Below are positions 18,296 through 32,258 of a DNA stretch of 64,000 nt, in pieces; the first letter of the stretch is position 1; every line of letters begins with the position of its first letter. This DNA is from Nocardioides sp. BGMRC 2183 (GTDB lineage Bacteria; Actinomycetota; Actinomycetes; Propionibacteriales; Nocardioidaceae): NCBI GenBank assembly GCA_008123405.1, contig VSSA01000017.1:29222-93221 (forward strand). The letters are read 5' to 3'. A model generated the notes under the pieces. That model was not told where the DNA came from, searched no databases, and worked only from the letters and a program-made list of their open reading frames with translations. Made by a program: the position numbers and the translations under genes.

Positions 18296-19677
18296 AGCAG
18301 TGCCTTCCCTTCCAGCACGTCCTTCAAGTACTGCGCCGACTCCTCGGGGGTGCTGTCCGGATCGACCGAGGTCGGCGGGTGCCAACTGGCCTGCACCGCG
18401 CTGGAGATCATCGCGTAGAACGCGCTCTTGGGCCGGGGCCCGCCCTCGTCCACGCTGGTGCGGTAGAGCTCGAGGAGGTCCTCGGGATAGTCACCGCTGG
18501 CCGCCACTTCGTCGTAGGCCGAGTTGGTGGACGGCATCAGTCCGTCGGTCAGCGCGAGCTCGACCTGCGCCTCCTGCGAGGTGATGCACTCGGCCGCTTC
18601 GGCCGCCCAGTCCGGGTGCTCGGTGTAGGCGCCGATCCCGATGTCGATCCCGCCGATCGGCGGCTTGGACTCCTCGCCCTCCACGGACTGCGGATAGCGG
18701 GCCCAGCCGAGGTCCTCGAAGGCTGCCTCGTCGGGCGGACCGCCAGGTTGGCCGATGCCGCCCTCGTAGTTCTTGTAGACGAAGGTCCAGTTGACCATGA
18801 ACTGCCCGGCCCCGTCCGTTGGGTACATCTGGCCGAGGCTGGTGCCCTCGTTGGAGACGGTCAGATCCGGTTGGGCGGCGTCGGAGCCGGCCAGCTTCTC
18901 GATGATCTCGGCAGCGGTACGGCCGGCATCGGAGTCGATGTCGACCGAGGCGTCCTTGCCGGCCTCGGTGTCGGAGACGATGTCGCCGCCGGCGCCCATG
19001 ATCATCGCGTTGATCCACACCACGTAGGCCTCGTACTTGTTGGCCTGCACACCGACCGTGCCCTCGTTGTCGGCGGCCGCGTCGATCACCTGGTCCCAGG
19101 TGACCGGACCGGACATGTCCAGTCCTGCCGCCTCGGCCAGCGACTTGCGGTACCAGAGCACCTGGGTGTTGGCCCACAACGGGATCGCATAGACCTTGTC
19201 CTCCCAGGTCACCGTCTCGGCGGCGCCGGCCAGGTAGTCACCGGAGCCCTCGATGCTGGTGTTGACCTCGTCGGCGATGTCGCCCTCGATCTCCTGAAGC
19301 CACCCGGCGTTGGCGAACTCGGCGACGAAGACCGGGTCCAGGTTCATCAGGTCCGTCGAGGAGTCCTCGGCGGCCAGTCGTCGCGCCAACTGCGTGCGCT
19401 GATCGGTGGCGCCGTTGGGGAGATCCTGGACCTCGATGTCGTATTCGTCGGTGCTGCACTGCTCGGCGTACTTCTTGAAGGTGTCCACCCCGTCGGGGTT
19501 GACGTACCAGTTCAGCACCGGCCCGTCTGCTCCACAGGCGCTGAGCAGTCCGGCCGCGATCACCGCCGTCGCACCGACCGCGACGAATCGCTTGCTCCGC
19601 CCCGACGTGCCGCGCACCACGCCGCGGCGCTGCCCCCGCGACCCTCCGCCTCCACCGGACCTGGTCAACCAGCTCAC
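18292..19677 (-). CDS. carbohydrate ABC transporter substrate-binding lipoprotein
   Basis: This 461-residue extracellular binding protein is of the SBP type 1 (MalE/ThuE-like) family. After a basic N-terminus the segment RFVAVGATAVIAAGLLSACG provides a lipoprotein signal with lipobox LSAC. Mature features include FANAGWLQEIEGDIADEVNT, AIPLWANTQVLWYRKSLAEA and GGIDIGIGAYTEHPDWAAEA, all typical of sugar binders. GTG at 19677 gives a long N-terminus with a purine-rich box almost touching it. GTGs at 19620/19617 would give a more typical signal peptide, so the start is uncertain. It is first in the importer operon. Confidence 0.9.
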   Translation of the reverse strand: MSWLTRSGGGGGSRGQRRGVVRGTSGRSKRFVAVGATAVIAAGLLSACGADGPVLNWYVNPDGVDTFKKYAEQCSTDEYDIEVQDLPNGATDQRTQLARRLAAEDSSTDLMNLDPVFVAEFANAGWLQEIEGDIADEVNTSIEGSGDYLAGAAETVTWEDKVYAIPLWANTQVLWYRKSLAEAAGLDMSGPVTWDQVIDAAADNEGTVGVQANKYEAYVVWINAMIMGAGGDIVSDTEAGKDASVDIDSDAGRTAAEIIEKLAGSDAAQPDLTVSNEGTSLGQMYPTDGAGQFMVNWTFVYKNYEGGIGQPGGPPDEAAFEDLGWARYPQSVEGEESKPPIGGIDIGIGAYTEHPDWAAEAAECITSQEAQVELALTDGLMPSTNSAYDEVAASGDYPEDLLELYRTSVDEGGPRPKSAFYAMISSAVQASWHPPTSVDPDSTPEESAQYLKDVLEGKALL

Positions 19678-19690
19678 CCCTTCCCAAGGA

Positions 19691-19706
19691 TGTGGCTCGT
19701 GTCACA
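19691..19706. promoter_or_regulatory. CRP/GlxR-type operator before the sugar importer
   Basis: TGTGGCTCGTGTCACA matches the CRP-family palindrome TGTGA-N6-TCACA with one mismatch. It lies between the divergent sugar-binding-protein gene and the DUF4032 gene, 14 bases upstream of the annotated start of the former and 71 bases upstream if the downstream GTG is used. A cAMP-dependent GlxR-like regulator is the likely ligand, in keeping with carbon control of sugar uptake. Confidence 0.6.
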
Positions 19707-19816
19707 TAGTCCTACCCCGTCGCATCCTCGGTTGTCCACGACCGATCCGGGTGAGTTCAGCGGCCCGACGATGCCGCCGACGGCCGCCGAGGGCTGCGAC
19801 GGCGTAAGTTGCGACC

Positions 19817-21019
19817 ATGGCGCTCCACGTGGTCAGCGCACGCACCGATCCGGCACTCCTCACGCTGCCGTGGTCGCGCGCGCTCGCCGAATGGGACGAC
19901 TGGTACGTGATCCCGCTGCCGTTGGGCCTCTCCCGCCACGTGGTCCGGGTGGTCCAGGTGAACAAGCAGTTCCTGGCGGTGAAGGAGACCGAGGAGTCGA
20001 TCGCGCTCCGCGAGTATCACCTGCTGCGCGATCTGCAGCGGGTCGGTCTGCCCACCGTGGCGCCGCGGGGGGTGGTGACCGGCCGCGCCAACATCGACGG
20101 AGACCCACTCCCGGCCGCCCTGCTCACCGAGCACCTGCACTACTCCCTGCCCTACCGCACGGTCTTCGAGCACGGACTGCGCGCCGACCAGGTCGACGCC
20201 CTGGTGGACGCCCTCGTCGTGCTCCTGGTCCGGCTCCATCTCAGCGGGTTCTACTGGGGGGACGTGTCGCTGTCGAACGTGCTCTTCCGGCGCAGTGCCG
20301 GCGGTTTCGCCGCGTTCCTGGTCGACGCCGAGACCGGTGAGCTGCACAGCCGGGTCTCCGACACCCGTCGCGAGCACGACCTGACCGTGGCTCGGGAGAA
20401 CATCTTCGCCGAACTGCTGGACCTGCAGGCGAGCGGTGCCACCGACGCCGAGATCGACGGGTTCGCGGTGGTGGACCGGCTCGTCGAGCGCTACCACGCA
20501 CTGTGGTCGGAGCTCACCGAGGCCGAGGAGTTCGGCACCGACGAGTGGTATCGGGTGGAGCAACGGATCAGCCGGCTTAACGACCTCGGCTTCGACGTGG
20601 ACGAGCTCGACATCCACACCGATGCCGACCGGGTCCGGATCCAGCCGAAGGTGGTCGAGGCCGGCCACCACCGTCGCGAGCTGCGCGAGCTGACGGGTCT
20701 GAACGTGGAGGACGCCCAGGCCCGCAAGCTGCTCAACGACCTGGCCGCCTTCACCGCAGCCAACGACCTCGGCGACCAGGACCCCGGGGTGGTCGCACGG
20801 CGCTGGCTCACCACGGTCTACTCACCGATCGTCGACCTGCTGCCGGAGGACCTGCGCGCCAAGCTGGCGCCCGCGGAGTACTTCCACGAGGTCATGGAGC
20901 ACCGGTGGCTGCTCTCGGAGCGTGCCGGCGACGAGGTCGACATCTTCGACGCCGCCGCCGACTACATCGCCGAGGTGCTCCCCCAGCGTCCCTCCGACGC
21001 CCCCTCCGGGCTGCGGTGA
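19817..21019 (+). CDS. DUF4032 protein with LPS-kinase-like fold
   Basis: This 400-residue protein has a kinase-like N-terminal half. QFLAVKETEESIALREYHLL is the candidate ATP-binding Lys/Glu region, LHLSGFYWGDVSLSNVLF is a catalytic-loop-like segment with Asp and Asn, and AAFLVDAETGEL is a metal-binding Asp like DFG. The C-terminal half matches actinobacterial DUF4032 (VEAGHHRRELRELTGL, EYFHEVMEHRWLLSERAG). The substrate is not known; WaaP/Kdo-kinase resemblance suggests phosphorylation of a small molecule or glycan. It is monocistronic, ending 5 bases from the convergent glucosidase. Confidence 0.8.
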   Translation: MALHVVSARTDPALLTLPWSRALAEWDDWYVIPLPLGLSRHVVRVVQVNKQFLAVKETEESIALREYHLLRDLQRVGLPTVAPRGVVTGRANIDGDPLPAALLTEHLHYSLPYRTVFEHGLRADQVDALVDALVVLLVRLHLSGFYWGDVSLSNVLFRRSAGGFAAFLVDAETGELHSRVSDTRREHDLTVARENIFAELLDLQASGATDAEIDGFAVVDRLVERYHALWSELTEAEEFGTDEWYRVEQRISRLNDLGFDVDELDIHTDADRVRIQPKVVEAGHHRRELRELTGLNVEDAQARKLLNDLAAFTAANDLGDQDPGVVARRWLTTVYSPIVDLLPEDLRAKLAPAEYFHEVMEHRWLLSERAGDEVDIFDAAADYIAEVLPQRPSDAPSGLR

Positions 21020-21024
21020 GCCGG

Positions 21025-22689
21025 TCAGCGAGCCGACCGGTACCAGAGCGTCACGTCCCCGGGCAGCTCACGAGGGAGCTCTCCGGGTGAGGTGAGCGGC
21101 TGGCTCGCAACCAGCACCTCCACCCCTTCCGGTACGACGACAGGCCGGTCGCCCAGGTTGGCGAGCACCCCGATCACCGTCCCGTCCGCCGCGGTCAGGG
21201 TGAAGCCGAGCAGGGTCGCCGAACCGTCGTCGGTCCAGGCCAGCCGGGTTCGGCCCAGCCCCAGCTCGCGGCGCAGCCGCAGCAGGTCCCGGTAGAGCTC
21301 GAGGGTCGAGCCGGGCACCCCGCGTTGACGATCCGGCGCGAGGTCGCCGTACCGGATCGGCTGTGGGAGCCAGGTGGCCGGACCCGGGCCGAAGCCGAAC
21401 CCCGGCGCATCCGATCGCCACGGCACCGGCACCCGACACCCGTCGCGGCCACGCAACGCACCGTCGGTGCGGTGGAAGGTGGGATCCTGGCGGGCCTCGT
21501 CGGGCAGCTCGGTGGCCTCCGGGAGCCCGAGCTCCTCACCCTGGTAGAGGTAGGCGGACCCGGGCAGGGCGAGCATCACCGCCGTCGCCGCTCGCGCCCG
21601 GCGCAACCCCAGCTCGACGTCCGGCTGCGGATCCCCAGGGCCGATGCCGCCGGCCAGCCCGCTGTCGGCGTGCTGGTCGTAGCCGAGCCGGGTGGCGTGC
21701 CGGACCACGTCGTGATTGGAGAGCACCCAGGTCGCCGGCGCTCCGACCGCGCCCATCTGCTCCAGGGACCGGGTGATCGTGGCGCGTTGGGCGGGAGCCG
21801 TCCACGGGGTCGCCAGGTAGTCGAAGTTGAACGTCTGGTGCAGCTCGTCGGGGCGCACGTAGCGCGCCAGCCGCTCCAACGGCGACACCCAGGCCTCACC
21901 GCAGAGGATCCGATCGCCCGGGTACTCCCCGACCACCCCGCGCCACCGGCGATAGATCTCGTGCACCGGCTCCTGGTCCCACATCGGCGGCGGTGCGGTG
22001 CCGCTCGGCTCCTCGTCGGGGAGGCCCACGGCCTTGACCAGGCCGTGGGCGACATCGATCCGGAAGCCGTCGACGCCACGGTCCAACCAGAACCGCAGCA
22101 CCGACTCCAGCTCTGCCGCCACCGCGGGGTTCGTCCAGTCGAAGTCGGGCTGGCTGCGGTCGAAGAGGTGCAGGTACCACTGGCCGGGCGACCCGTCGGC
22201 CTCGACGACCTGTGTCCAGGCGGGGCCGCCGAAGAGGCTCTGCCAGTTGTTCGGGGGCACCTCCCCGCGGTCACCCTGGCCGTCCCGGAAGAGGTAGCGG
22301 GTGCGCTCCGGGCTGCCTGGCGGACTGGCCAACGCCGCCTGGAACCACGGGTGCTCGACCGAGGAGTGGTTGGGCACCAGGTCCACGATCACCCGCAGGC
22401 CGAGCTGGTGGGCGCGCGCGATCAGGGCGTCGGCGTCGGCGAGGGTGCCGAAGAGCGGATCGACGTCGCGGTAGTCGGCCACGTCGTACCCGGCGTCGTG
22501 CTGGGGCGAGGTGTAGAACGGCGAGAGCCAGATCGCGTCGACGCCGAGGTCGGCGAGGTGCTCGAGGTGGGCGGTGATGCCGGGCAGGTCGCCGATGCCG
22601 TCGCCATCACCGTCGGCCCAGCTGCGCGGGTAGATCTGGTAGATCACCGCGTCCTGCCACCACGGTGCGGTCTGCGCGGCCTCGCTCAT
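21025..22689 (-). CDS. GH13 alpha-glucosidase / oligo-1,6-glucosidase
   Basis: This 554-residue glycoside hydrolase family 13 enzyme hydrolyses alpha-glucosidic bonds of maltose-, isomaltose- or sucrose-type sugars in the cytoplasm. The conserved regions are DLVPNHSS (about 103), GFRIDVAHG with nucleophile Asp212, ILCGEAWV with acid/base Glu265, and VLSNHDVVRH with Asp327. The N-terminal WWQDAVIYQIYPRSWADGDG is typical. The ATG at 22689 overlaps the asparaginase stop (ATGA), although the frame stays open far upstream. It probably works with the sugar importer two genes away on the same strand, and it is the last gene of a long overlap chain that begins in the thiamine operon. Confidence 0.93.
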   Translation of the reverse strand: MSEAAQTAPWWQDAVIYQIYPRSWADGDGDGIGDLPGITAHLEHLADLGVDAIWLSPFYTSPQHDAGYDVADYRDVDPLFGTLADADALIARAHQLGLRVIVDLVPNHSSVEHPWFQAALASPPGSPERTRYLFRDGQGDRGEVPPNNWQSLFGGPAWTQVVEADGSPGQWYLHLFDRSQPDFDWTNPAVAAELESVLRFWLDRGVDGFRIDVAHGLVKAVGLPDEEPSGTAPPPMWDQEPVHEIYRRWRGVVGEYPGDRILCGEAWVSPLERLARYVRPDELHQTFNFDYLATPWTAPAQRATITRSLEQMGAVGAPATWVLSNHDVVRHATRLGYDQHADSGLAGGIGPGDPQPDVELGLRRARAATAVMLALPGSAYLYQGEELGLPEATELPDEARQDPTFHRTDGALRGRDGCRVPVPWRSDAPGFGFGPGPATWLPQPIRYGDLAPDRQRGVPGSTLELYRDLLRLRRELGLGRTRLAWTDDGSATLLGFTLTAADGTVIGVLANLGDRPVVVPEGVEVLVASQPLTSPGELPRELPGDVTLWYRSAR

Positions 22690-23702
22690 GTCCGCAGGCT
22701 CAACTCGCCTCGACCGCGGTGGGTGAGCTCGACGGCGAGACGTTCGGCGCTGAGCTGCTCTCCGGACGGGACTCCGGCGAGCAGCGTCCACAGCAGCAGC
22801 CGTGCCTTCAGCGGCGAGAGCCAACCGGCACCGACGACACCGCGGCCGAGCAGGTCGACCTCGGAGCCGGGGTAGCCGTAGAGCGCCCGGCCCGTCGGAC
22901 CGCCGCCGGTGCGGGTGGCGAGCACGATCGGGACGGTGGCGACCGCGCGGCCCACGGCCTCGGCCATCGTGGCGGAGACGTGGCCGGCGCCGAAGCCGGC
23001 CAGCGTCACGCCGTCGGCACCGGCCGCGACCAGCGCGTCCAGCGCTCGGCCGTCGTCGCCGAGGTAGGTGGTGAGCAGCGGCACCCAGGGTCCCGGTGTG
23101 GTCTGCGGTGTCGGCAGTGCGTCGGGACGCGCCGGGTCGAGGGGGGTGAGGAAGACCGCCTCGGACTCGACGAACCGCCCGATCGGCCCGGTCACCGGCG
23201 ACCGGAATGCGGCCGGTGACATCGCGTCGGTCTTCGCCACCCAGCGGGCCGCATGCACCTCGTCGGCGAGGACCACGAGGACACCACGTCCGCGGGACGC
23301 CGGGGCGGCCGCGCACCCGACGGCGGCCAGGAGGTTGGCGGGCCCGTCGGCCCCGGGCACCTGCGCCGAGCGCATCGCACCGGTGACGACCAGCGGCTCG
23401 GGCCGAGCCCAGAGAAGGTCGAGCAGGTAGGCGGTCTCCTCCAGGGTGTCGGTCCCCTGGGTCAGTACGACGCCGACGGCCCCCGCCGCCACCTCCGCCT
23501 CGGCCCAGGCCAGCGCCCGCAGCACTGTCGCCTCGTCCAGCGATGGGCTGGGCAGCATCGCCAGCGTCTCGGCACGCAACGTGGCCACCTCGGTCAACGC
23601 GGGCACCGCGGCGACGAGATCGTCGACGGTGAGGGTCGGCGCGACTGCTCCTCGGTGGCCGGAGGTCGAGGCGATCGTGCCACCGAGCGCGCCGACCGAC
23701 AC
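22686..23702 (-). CDS. L-asparaginase family protein
   Basis: This asparaginase hydrolyses L-asparagine to aspartate and ammonia. The first catalytic Thr is in VSVGALGGTIAST, and the second Thr-Asp pair is in LTQGTDTLEETAY. AMRSAQVPGADGPANLLAA and FGAGHVSATMAEAV also fit the family. The GTG at 23702, with a GAGG box six bases away, is the nearest canonical start and gives 338 residues. A CTG at 23765 is an attractive alternative: it overlaps the preceding stop as CTGA and follows GGAGGAG by eight bases. Another GTG lies at 23819. Cytoplasmic (no signal) by appearance. Confidence 0.87.
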   Translation of the reverse strand: MSVGALGGTIASTSGHRGAVAPTLTVDDLVAAVPALTEVATLRAETLAMLPSPSLDEATVLRALAWAEAEVAAGAVGVVLTQGTDTLEETAYLLDLLWARPEPLVVTGAMRSAQVPGADGPANLLAAVGCAAAPASRGRGVLVVLADEVHAARWVAKTDAMSPAAFRSPVTGPIGRFVESEAVFLTPLDPARPDALPTPQTTPGPWVPLLTTYLGDDGRALDALVAAGADGVTLAGFGAGHVSATMAEAVGRAVATVPIVLATRTGGGPTGRALYGYPGSEVDLLGRGVVGAGWLSPLKARLLLWTLLAGVPSGEQLSAERLAVELTHRGRGELSLRT

Positions 23703-23761
23703 CCGGGGCCTCGCGGTCAGCGAGGCGCCGGGTGTCGGGTTGTCGTTCGGTGGTGCAGGGG

Positions 23762-28800
<5,039 letters not shown>

Positions 28801-28829
<29 letters not shown>

Positions 28830-30021
28830 CACGCTCACTCCTCTCTCGATCGAGTTGGGGTTTCGGGCCCGTCGAGTTGGGGTTTCGGGCCCTTCGAGTT
28901 GGCGTTTCGGGCCATCGGCGAGGTGCGCCGTCCGGCGCGAACCGCCGCGGGTCCAGCCCGGGCTCACGCAACGGCGCCGACGGCTGCTCCAGGTGGTCGG
29001 CGAGCAGCGTGGCGGTGAGCGGCGCCAGCAGCACGCCGTGCCGGTAGTGGCCCGCGGCCAGCAGCACGTCCGGACGCTCGGTCGGCCCCACCAGCGGCAA
29101 CCCGTCCGGGCTGGCCGGGCGGTCTCGAGCCGTGGTCTCGACCAGCGCGGCCCGGTCCAGCGCCGGCCAGAGGGTGCGCGCCGCCGAAAGCAGCCGCAGC
29201 ACACCACCGGCGGTGACCACCGGCGCACCGCCGTGCTCCTCACTGGTGGCGCCGACGACGAGCTCGCCGTCCGTGCGCGGCACCAGGTAGATCGGCTCCC
29301 CGCCGACCCATCCGCGGACCGTTCGCGTGGGCAGGTCGCTCGCGTCCGCCATCCGCAGCCGCAGCACCTCGCCACGGACCCCACGCACCAGGGCCCGGTA
29401 CGGCGCCGGCAACCGCGCGCCCGTCGCGAGCACCGTCACGTCGGGGGCAGCCTCACCAACCGGGCGGTCCGGTACCACGCGGATCCGGTCGAGCAGTGCC
29501 GCACAGACCGCCCGCGGGTCCACACTCCCCTCCTCCGCCAGCAGTGCCGCTGCGCAGATCCGGCCCAGTCCGGGCTCGTCGGCGGTGGCCTCGCGCCGCG
29601 ACACCAGCGCCGCGGGATGGCTGTGGCGGGCGAGCAGGTCGGCCTGGCGTCGTACCTGCTCGCGGTCGCCGGCGTCGTGACCGACCAGCAACGTGCCGGT
29701 GTGCCGCAGCTCCACGCCCAAATCGGTCGCGAGCGCCGGCCAGAGTCTCTGCGAGGTGAGGCCGAGGCGGAGGATCGCCTCCTCACCCGGCCAGAGCTCG
29801 GCAGAAGGGGCGAGCATCCCGGCCGCGGCGTGCGAGGCGCCGGAGGCGGGAGCGCGGTCGACCACGGTCACCCGATGGCCACGCCGCTGCAGCTCGTGGG
29901 CGATGGTGAGACCGACGATGCCGGCGCCGCGGACCTGGACGCGCAGCCTCGATCCGTGGAAGGACGGCGTCGCGAGCGGCACTGCAGGGGTGTGATGGCT
30001 GGGGTTCTGGCGCAGCATCAC
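28801..30021 (-). CDS. thiO: glycine oxidase
   Basis: ThiO is an FAD-dependent DAO-family oxidase that turns glycine into dehydroglycine for ThiG. The 406-residue protein has VQVRGAGIVGLTIAHELQRR for FAD, then VDRAPASGASHAAAGMLAPS, GWVGGEPIYLVPRTDGELVV and LAAGHYRHGVLLAPLTATLL. The GTG at 30021 overlaps the thiE stop. About 30 C-terminal residues after PDGAPRRW are encoded by tandem 22-bp repeats (RARNPNSTGPKPQLD) and look like a repeat-derived extension. The 3' end overlaps thiS by 29 bases. Confidence 0.94.
28851..28913. repeat. three tandem 22-bp GAGTTGG/GGGCCC units in the thiO 3' end
   Basis: Three successive units follow the pattern CGAGTTGGGGTTTCGGGCCC, at 28851, 28873 and 28895; the third has GGCG for GGGG. 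The same unit occurs at 32187-32256 and 33376-33440. Here it encodes the last part of ThiO. Units directly abut with no spacers, so this is not a CRISPR. Confidence 0.85.
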
Positions 30022-30626
30022 GCCACCGCCGCGACCAGCTCCTTCGCTGCCTGAACGGGATCTGGTTGTCGCCAGATGCCACCGATCACCGCCACCCCGT
30101 GGGCGCCGGTGCCGCGGGCCTGTGCCGCATTGTCAGCGGTGATCCCGCCGATCGCGACCAACGGCAGGACGGTGCTCGCCGCGCGGACCGCCCGCCAACC
30201 GAGCGGTGCGGGCAGGCCCGCCTTGCTGGTGGTGGCGTGCACCGGACCGAAGCCCGCATAGTCAGCGCCCTCGGCCCGCGCCATGGTGGCCTGCGACCGG
30301 TCCCGGCAGGTGGCGCCGAGCAGCAGGTCCGGTGCCAGTCGGCGGGCCGCCGACATCGGCAGGTCGTTGCTGCCGAGGTGGGCACCGTGGGCGCCGGCCG
30401 CGATCGCGACGTCGACCCGATCGTTGACCAGCACCCTCGCGTCGGTGTCGGCGACGGCGGCGAGGACCCGGCAGGTCAGCGCGATCAGGGTCCGGGTGTC
30501 GGCACCGGGGGCGCGCACCTGGAACCCGTCGACGCCAGCCTCGGCCAGAGCCGGCAGCAGATCGAGGTCGTCGTGGTCACCGACCAGGCAGGTGACCCGC
30601 GGTACCGCGAGACGGGGGATGCGCAC
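30018..30626 (-). CDS. thiE: thiamine-phosphate synthase
   Basis: ThiE couples HMP-PP to thiazole phosphate to give thiamine phosphate. The 202-residue barrel has VDGFQVRAPGADTRTLIAL, ARVLVNDRVDVAIAAGAHGA, HLGSNDLPMSAARRL, GADYAGFGPVHATTSK and LVAIGGITADNAAQARGTGA, the phosphate loop. The QLR motif is QVR here. The GTG at 30626 lies about eight bases after the TPP riboswitch. First gene of the operon, with GTGA overlap to thiO. Confidence 0.93.
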   Translation of the reverse strand: MRIPRLAVPRVTCLVGDHDDLDLLPALAEAGVDGFQVRAPGADTRTLIALTCRVLAAVADTDARVLVNDRVDVAIAAGAHGAHLGSNDLPMSAARRLAPDLLLGATCRDRSQATMARAEGADYAGFGPVHATTSKAGLPAPLGWRAVRAASTVLPLVAIGGITADNAAQARGTGAHGVAVIGGIWRQPDPVQAAKELVAAVA

Positions 30627-30633
30627 AGCGTTG

Positions 30634-30730
30634 CTCCTTCGCTTCCTTCGCCGGTGTGAGCCGGATCAGGTTCGACGGTCGGAGCGGCTACAGCTCCCTC
30701 TCAGCCCGCTGCCGCGGACTCCCGTGGGTG
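30634..30730 (-). promoter_or_regulatory. TPP riboswitch (THI element)
   Basis: On the minus strand the conserved TPP aptamer is visible. GGGAGTCCGC opens P1/P2, GGGCTGAGAGGGAG is the pyrimidine sensor, and GACCGTCGAACCTGATCC and GGCTCACACCGGCGAAGGAA form the pyrophosphate arm. It ends next to the thiE Shine-Dalgarno, so translational control by sequestration is likely in this high-GC host. It controls the whole thiE-O-S-G-E2-D-C operon. Confidence 0.97.
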
Positions 30731-30790
30731 GATGCCGCCGACACTAGCGCGCTCACGGTCAGCTGCAACCTCCGGTCCACGGCGGTCGCT

Positions 30791-31630
30791 TCAGCTGGGA
30801 CGCCGGTTGAGCTCCTCGACCCGTAACAACAGACGTCCGAGCTCGTCGGCGGTGAGCGGCACCTCGAGCCGGTCGAGCCAGCCGATGACCTCCCCCGGAG
30901 CCAGCGGTCGGAACTCGGTCGGCTGCCCGGCCCGGCGTACCGTCACGGCGTCGTGACGCAGCACCACGTGCCGGTCGTCGAGGTAGCGCGCGACCATCAA
31001 CCCGGAGCGGAAATGCGACGCCGGGAAGGTGCTGGTGTAGTGGTGGCCGGCGACGATGTCGACCGGCTCGACCGGCAGCGCGTCCAGCGTGTGCAGGTGC
31101 TGCCAACCGTCATCACGCCACCTGTGCAGCGACCATCCGACCCCGTCGGCCGCGACCACCTTGCTCCGCCACCCGTAGTGGTCGGCCTCCACCCCGTCGG
31201 CCAGCCGGATCGGGCGGATCAGGCTCATCCCGAAGCCGGGGTCGCACAGCCACCAGCGATCCGCGACGCGGACCGCGACACTCAGGTGGGTTCGCGCCTG
31301 CAACGTGCCGTCCTCGGCGGGCACCCGGCCGAGGTGGCGTCGTACCGGATAGCCGAGGCGCTGCAGGGCGGCCGCGAAGATCGTGGCGTGCTCGAAGCAG
31401 TAACCACCGCGACCGCGTGCCACGAACTTCTCCGCGACCGCCGCCAGGTCGACCCCCGGGTGCTGATCGAGGAGCACGTCGATGTTGTCGAAGGTGAAGC
31501 GCCGGACGTGCGCCTCGTGCAACTCACCGAGCGCGGGCAGAGTCGGCTCCGCTCGGGCCACCCCCACGCGCTCGAGGTAGCCGTCGAGGTCGAGATCGGC
31601 GGTGCGCCACCGATCCGGTACGTCGCCCAC
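30791..31630 (-). CDS. nat: arylamine N-acetyltransferase
   Basis: NAT transfers acetyl or related acyl groups from CoA to arylamines or other amines. The Cys-His-Asp triad is intact in this 279-residue protein: Cys78 in ARGRGGYCFEH, His115 in QARTHLSVAV and Asp130 in WWLCDPGFG. The N-terminal HVRRFTFDNIDVLL is also diagnostic. The GTG at 31630 was chosen because it gives the normal length; an upstream frame to 31813 runs into the divergent gene. Separate from the thiamine operon, divergent from the SRPBCC gene. Confidence 0.93.
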   Translation of the reverse strand: MGDVPDRWRTADLDLDGYLERVGVARAEPTLPALGELHEAHVRRFTFDNIDVLLDQHPGVDLAAVAEKFVARGRGGYCFEHATIFAAALQRLGYPVRRHLGRVPAEDGTLQARTHLSVAVRVADRWWLCDPGFGMSLIRPIRLADGVEADHYGWRSKVVAADGVGWSLHRWRDDGWQHLHTLDALPVEPVDIVAGHHYTSTFPASHFRSGLMVARYLDDRHVVLRHDAVTVRRAGQPTEFRPLAPGEVIGWLDRLEVPLTADELGRLLLRVEELNRRPS

Positions 31631-31701
31631 GCGGGCAGCGTAGAGGACGGCGGCCGGCGGAGGGGTCGACGTCCAGCCTGCCGGCGCGGTTGACTGGAAC
31701 C

Positions 31702-32181
31702 ATGGCGGACCCGACAGAGAGTGCAGATCCCGGGGAGCGGCGTGTGGTGTCGGCCGAGCGTGAGGTCGCCGCACCGGCGGACGTCGTCTTCGAGTTGATC
31801 GCCGACCCGGCACGACAGCCCACCTGGGACGGCAACGACAACCTCGACGAGGCGGTGCGTGCCGACCGGATCACCGCGGTGGGACAGCTCTTCGCGATGC
31901 GACTGACCAACGGGCAGGTGCGGGACAACCATGTCGTCGACTTCCACGAGGGCGCGCTGATCGCGTGGCGCCCGAGCGTCGAGGGCGAGCAGCCGATCGG
32001 ACACGAGTGGCGCTGGGAGGTCGAGGCGATCGACGAGGGGCGCAGTCGGGTCCGGCACACCTACGACTGGACCGACCTCACCGACGAGACCCGACTCCCC
32101 CGGGCGCGACGTACCGGGGAGGAGCAGCTCCGCGCGTCCCTCGACCGTCTCGCCGACGCCGCCGAGTCCGACCGCGGGTGA
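31702..32181 (+). CDS. SRPBCC (polyketide cyclase/START-like) family protein
   Basis: This 159-residue protein has VVSAEREVAAPADVVFELIA, DPARQPTWDGND and RVRHTYDWTDLTDETRLPRA, the beta-strand/helix pattern of SRPBCC hydrophobic-cavity proteins. Ligand unknown. The ATG at 31702 is preferred to a TTG four codons upstream. It ends six bases before a 22-bp repeat pair that separates it from the convergent monooxygenase. Confidence 0.82.
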   Translation: MADPTESADPGERRVVSAEREVAAPADVVFELIADPARQPTWDGNDNLDEAVRADRITAVGQLFAMRLTNGQVRDNHVVDFHEGALIAWRPSVEGEQPIGHEWRWEVEAIDEGRSRVRHTYDWTDLTDETRLPRARRTGEEQLRASLDRLADAAESDRG

Positions 32182-32186
32182 CCCGT

Positions 32187-32256
32187 CGAGTTGGCACTTC
32201 GGGCCCGGATGAGGCCCAAAACACCAACTGAAAGGGCCCGAAACCCCAACTCAACC
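32187..32256. repeat. inverted pair of GAGTTGG/GGGCCC repeat units (terminator-like)
   Basis: One unit, GAGTTGGCACTTCGGGCCC at 32188-32206, faces an inverted unit, GGGCCCGAAACCCCAACTC at 32234-32252. Together they make a long hairpin between two convergent genes and probably terminate both. It is the same family as the repeats at 28851 and 33376. Confidence 0.8.
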
Positions 32257-32258
32257 CC

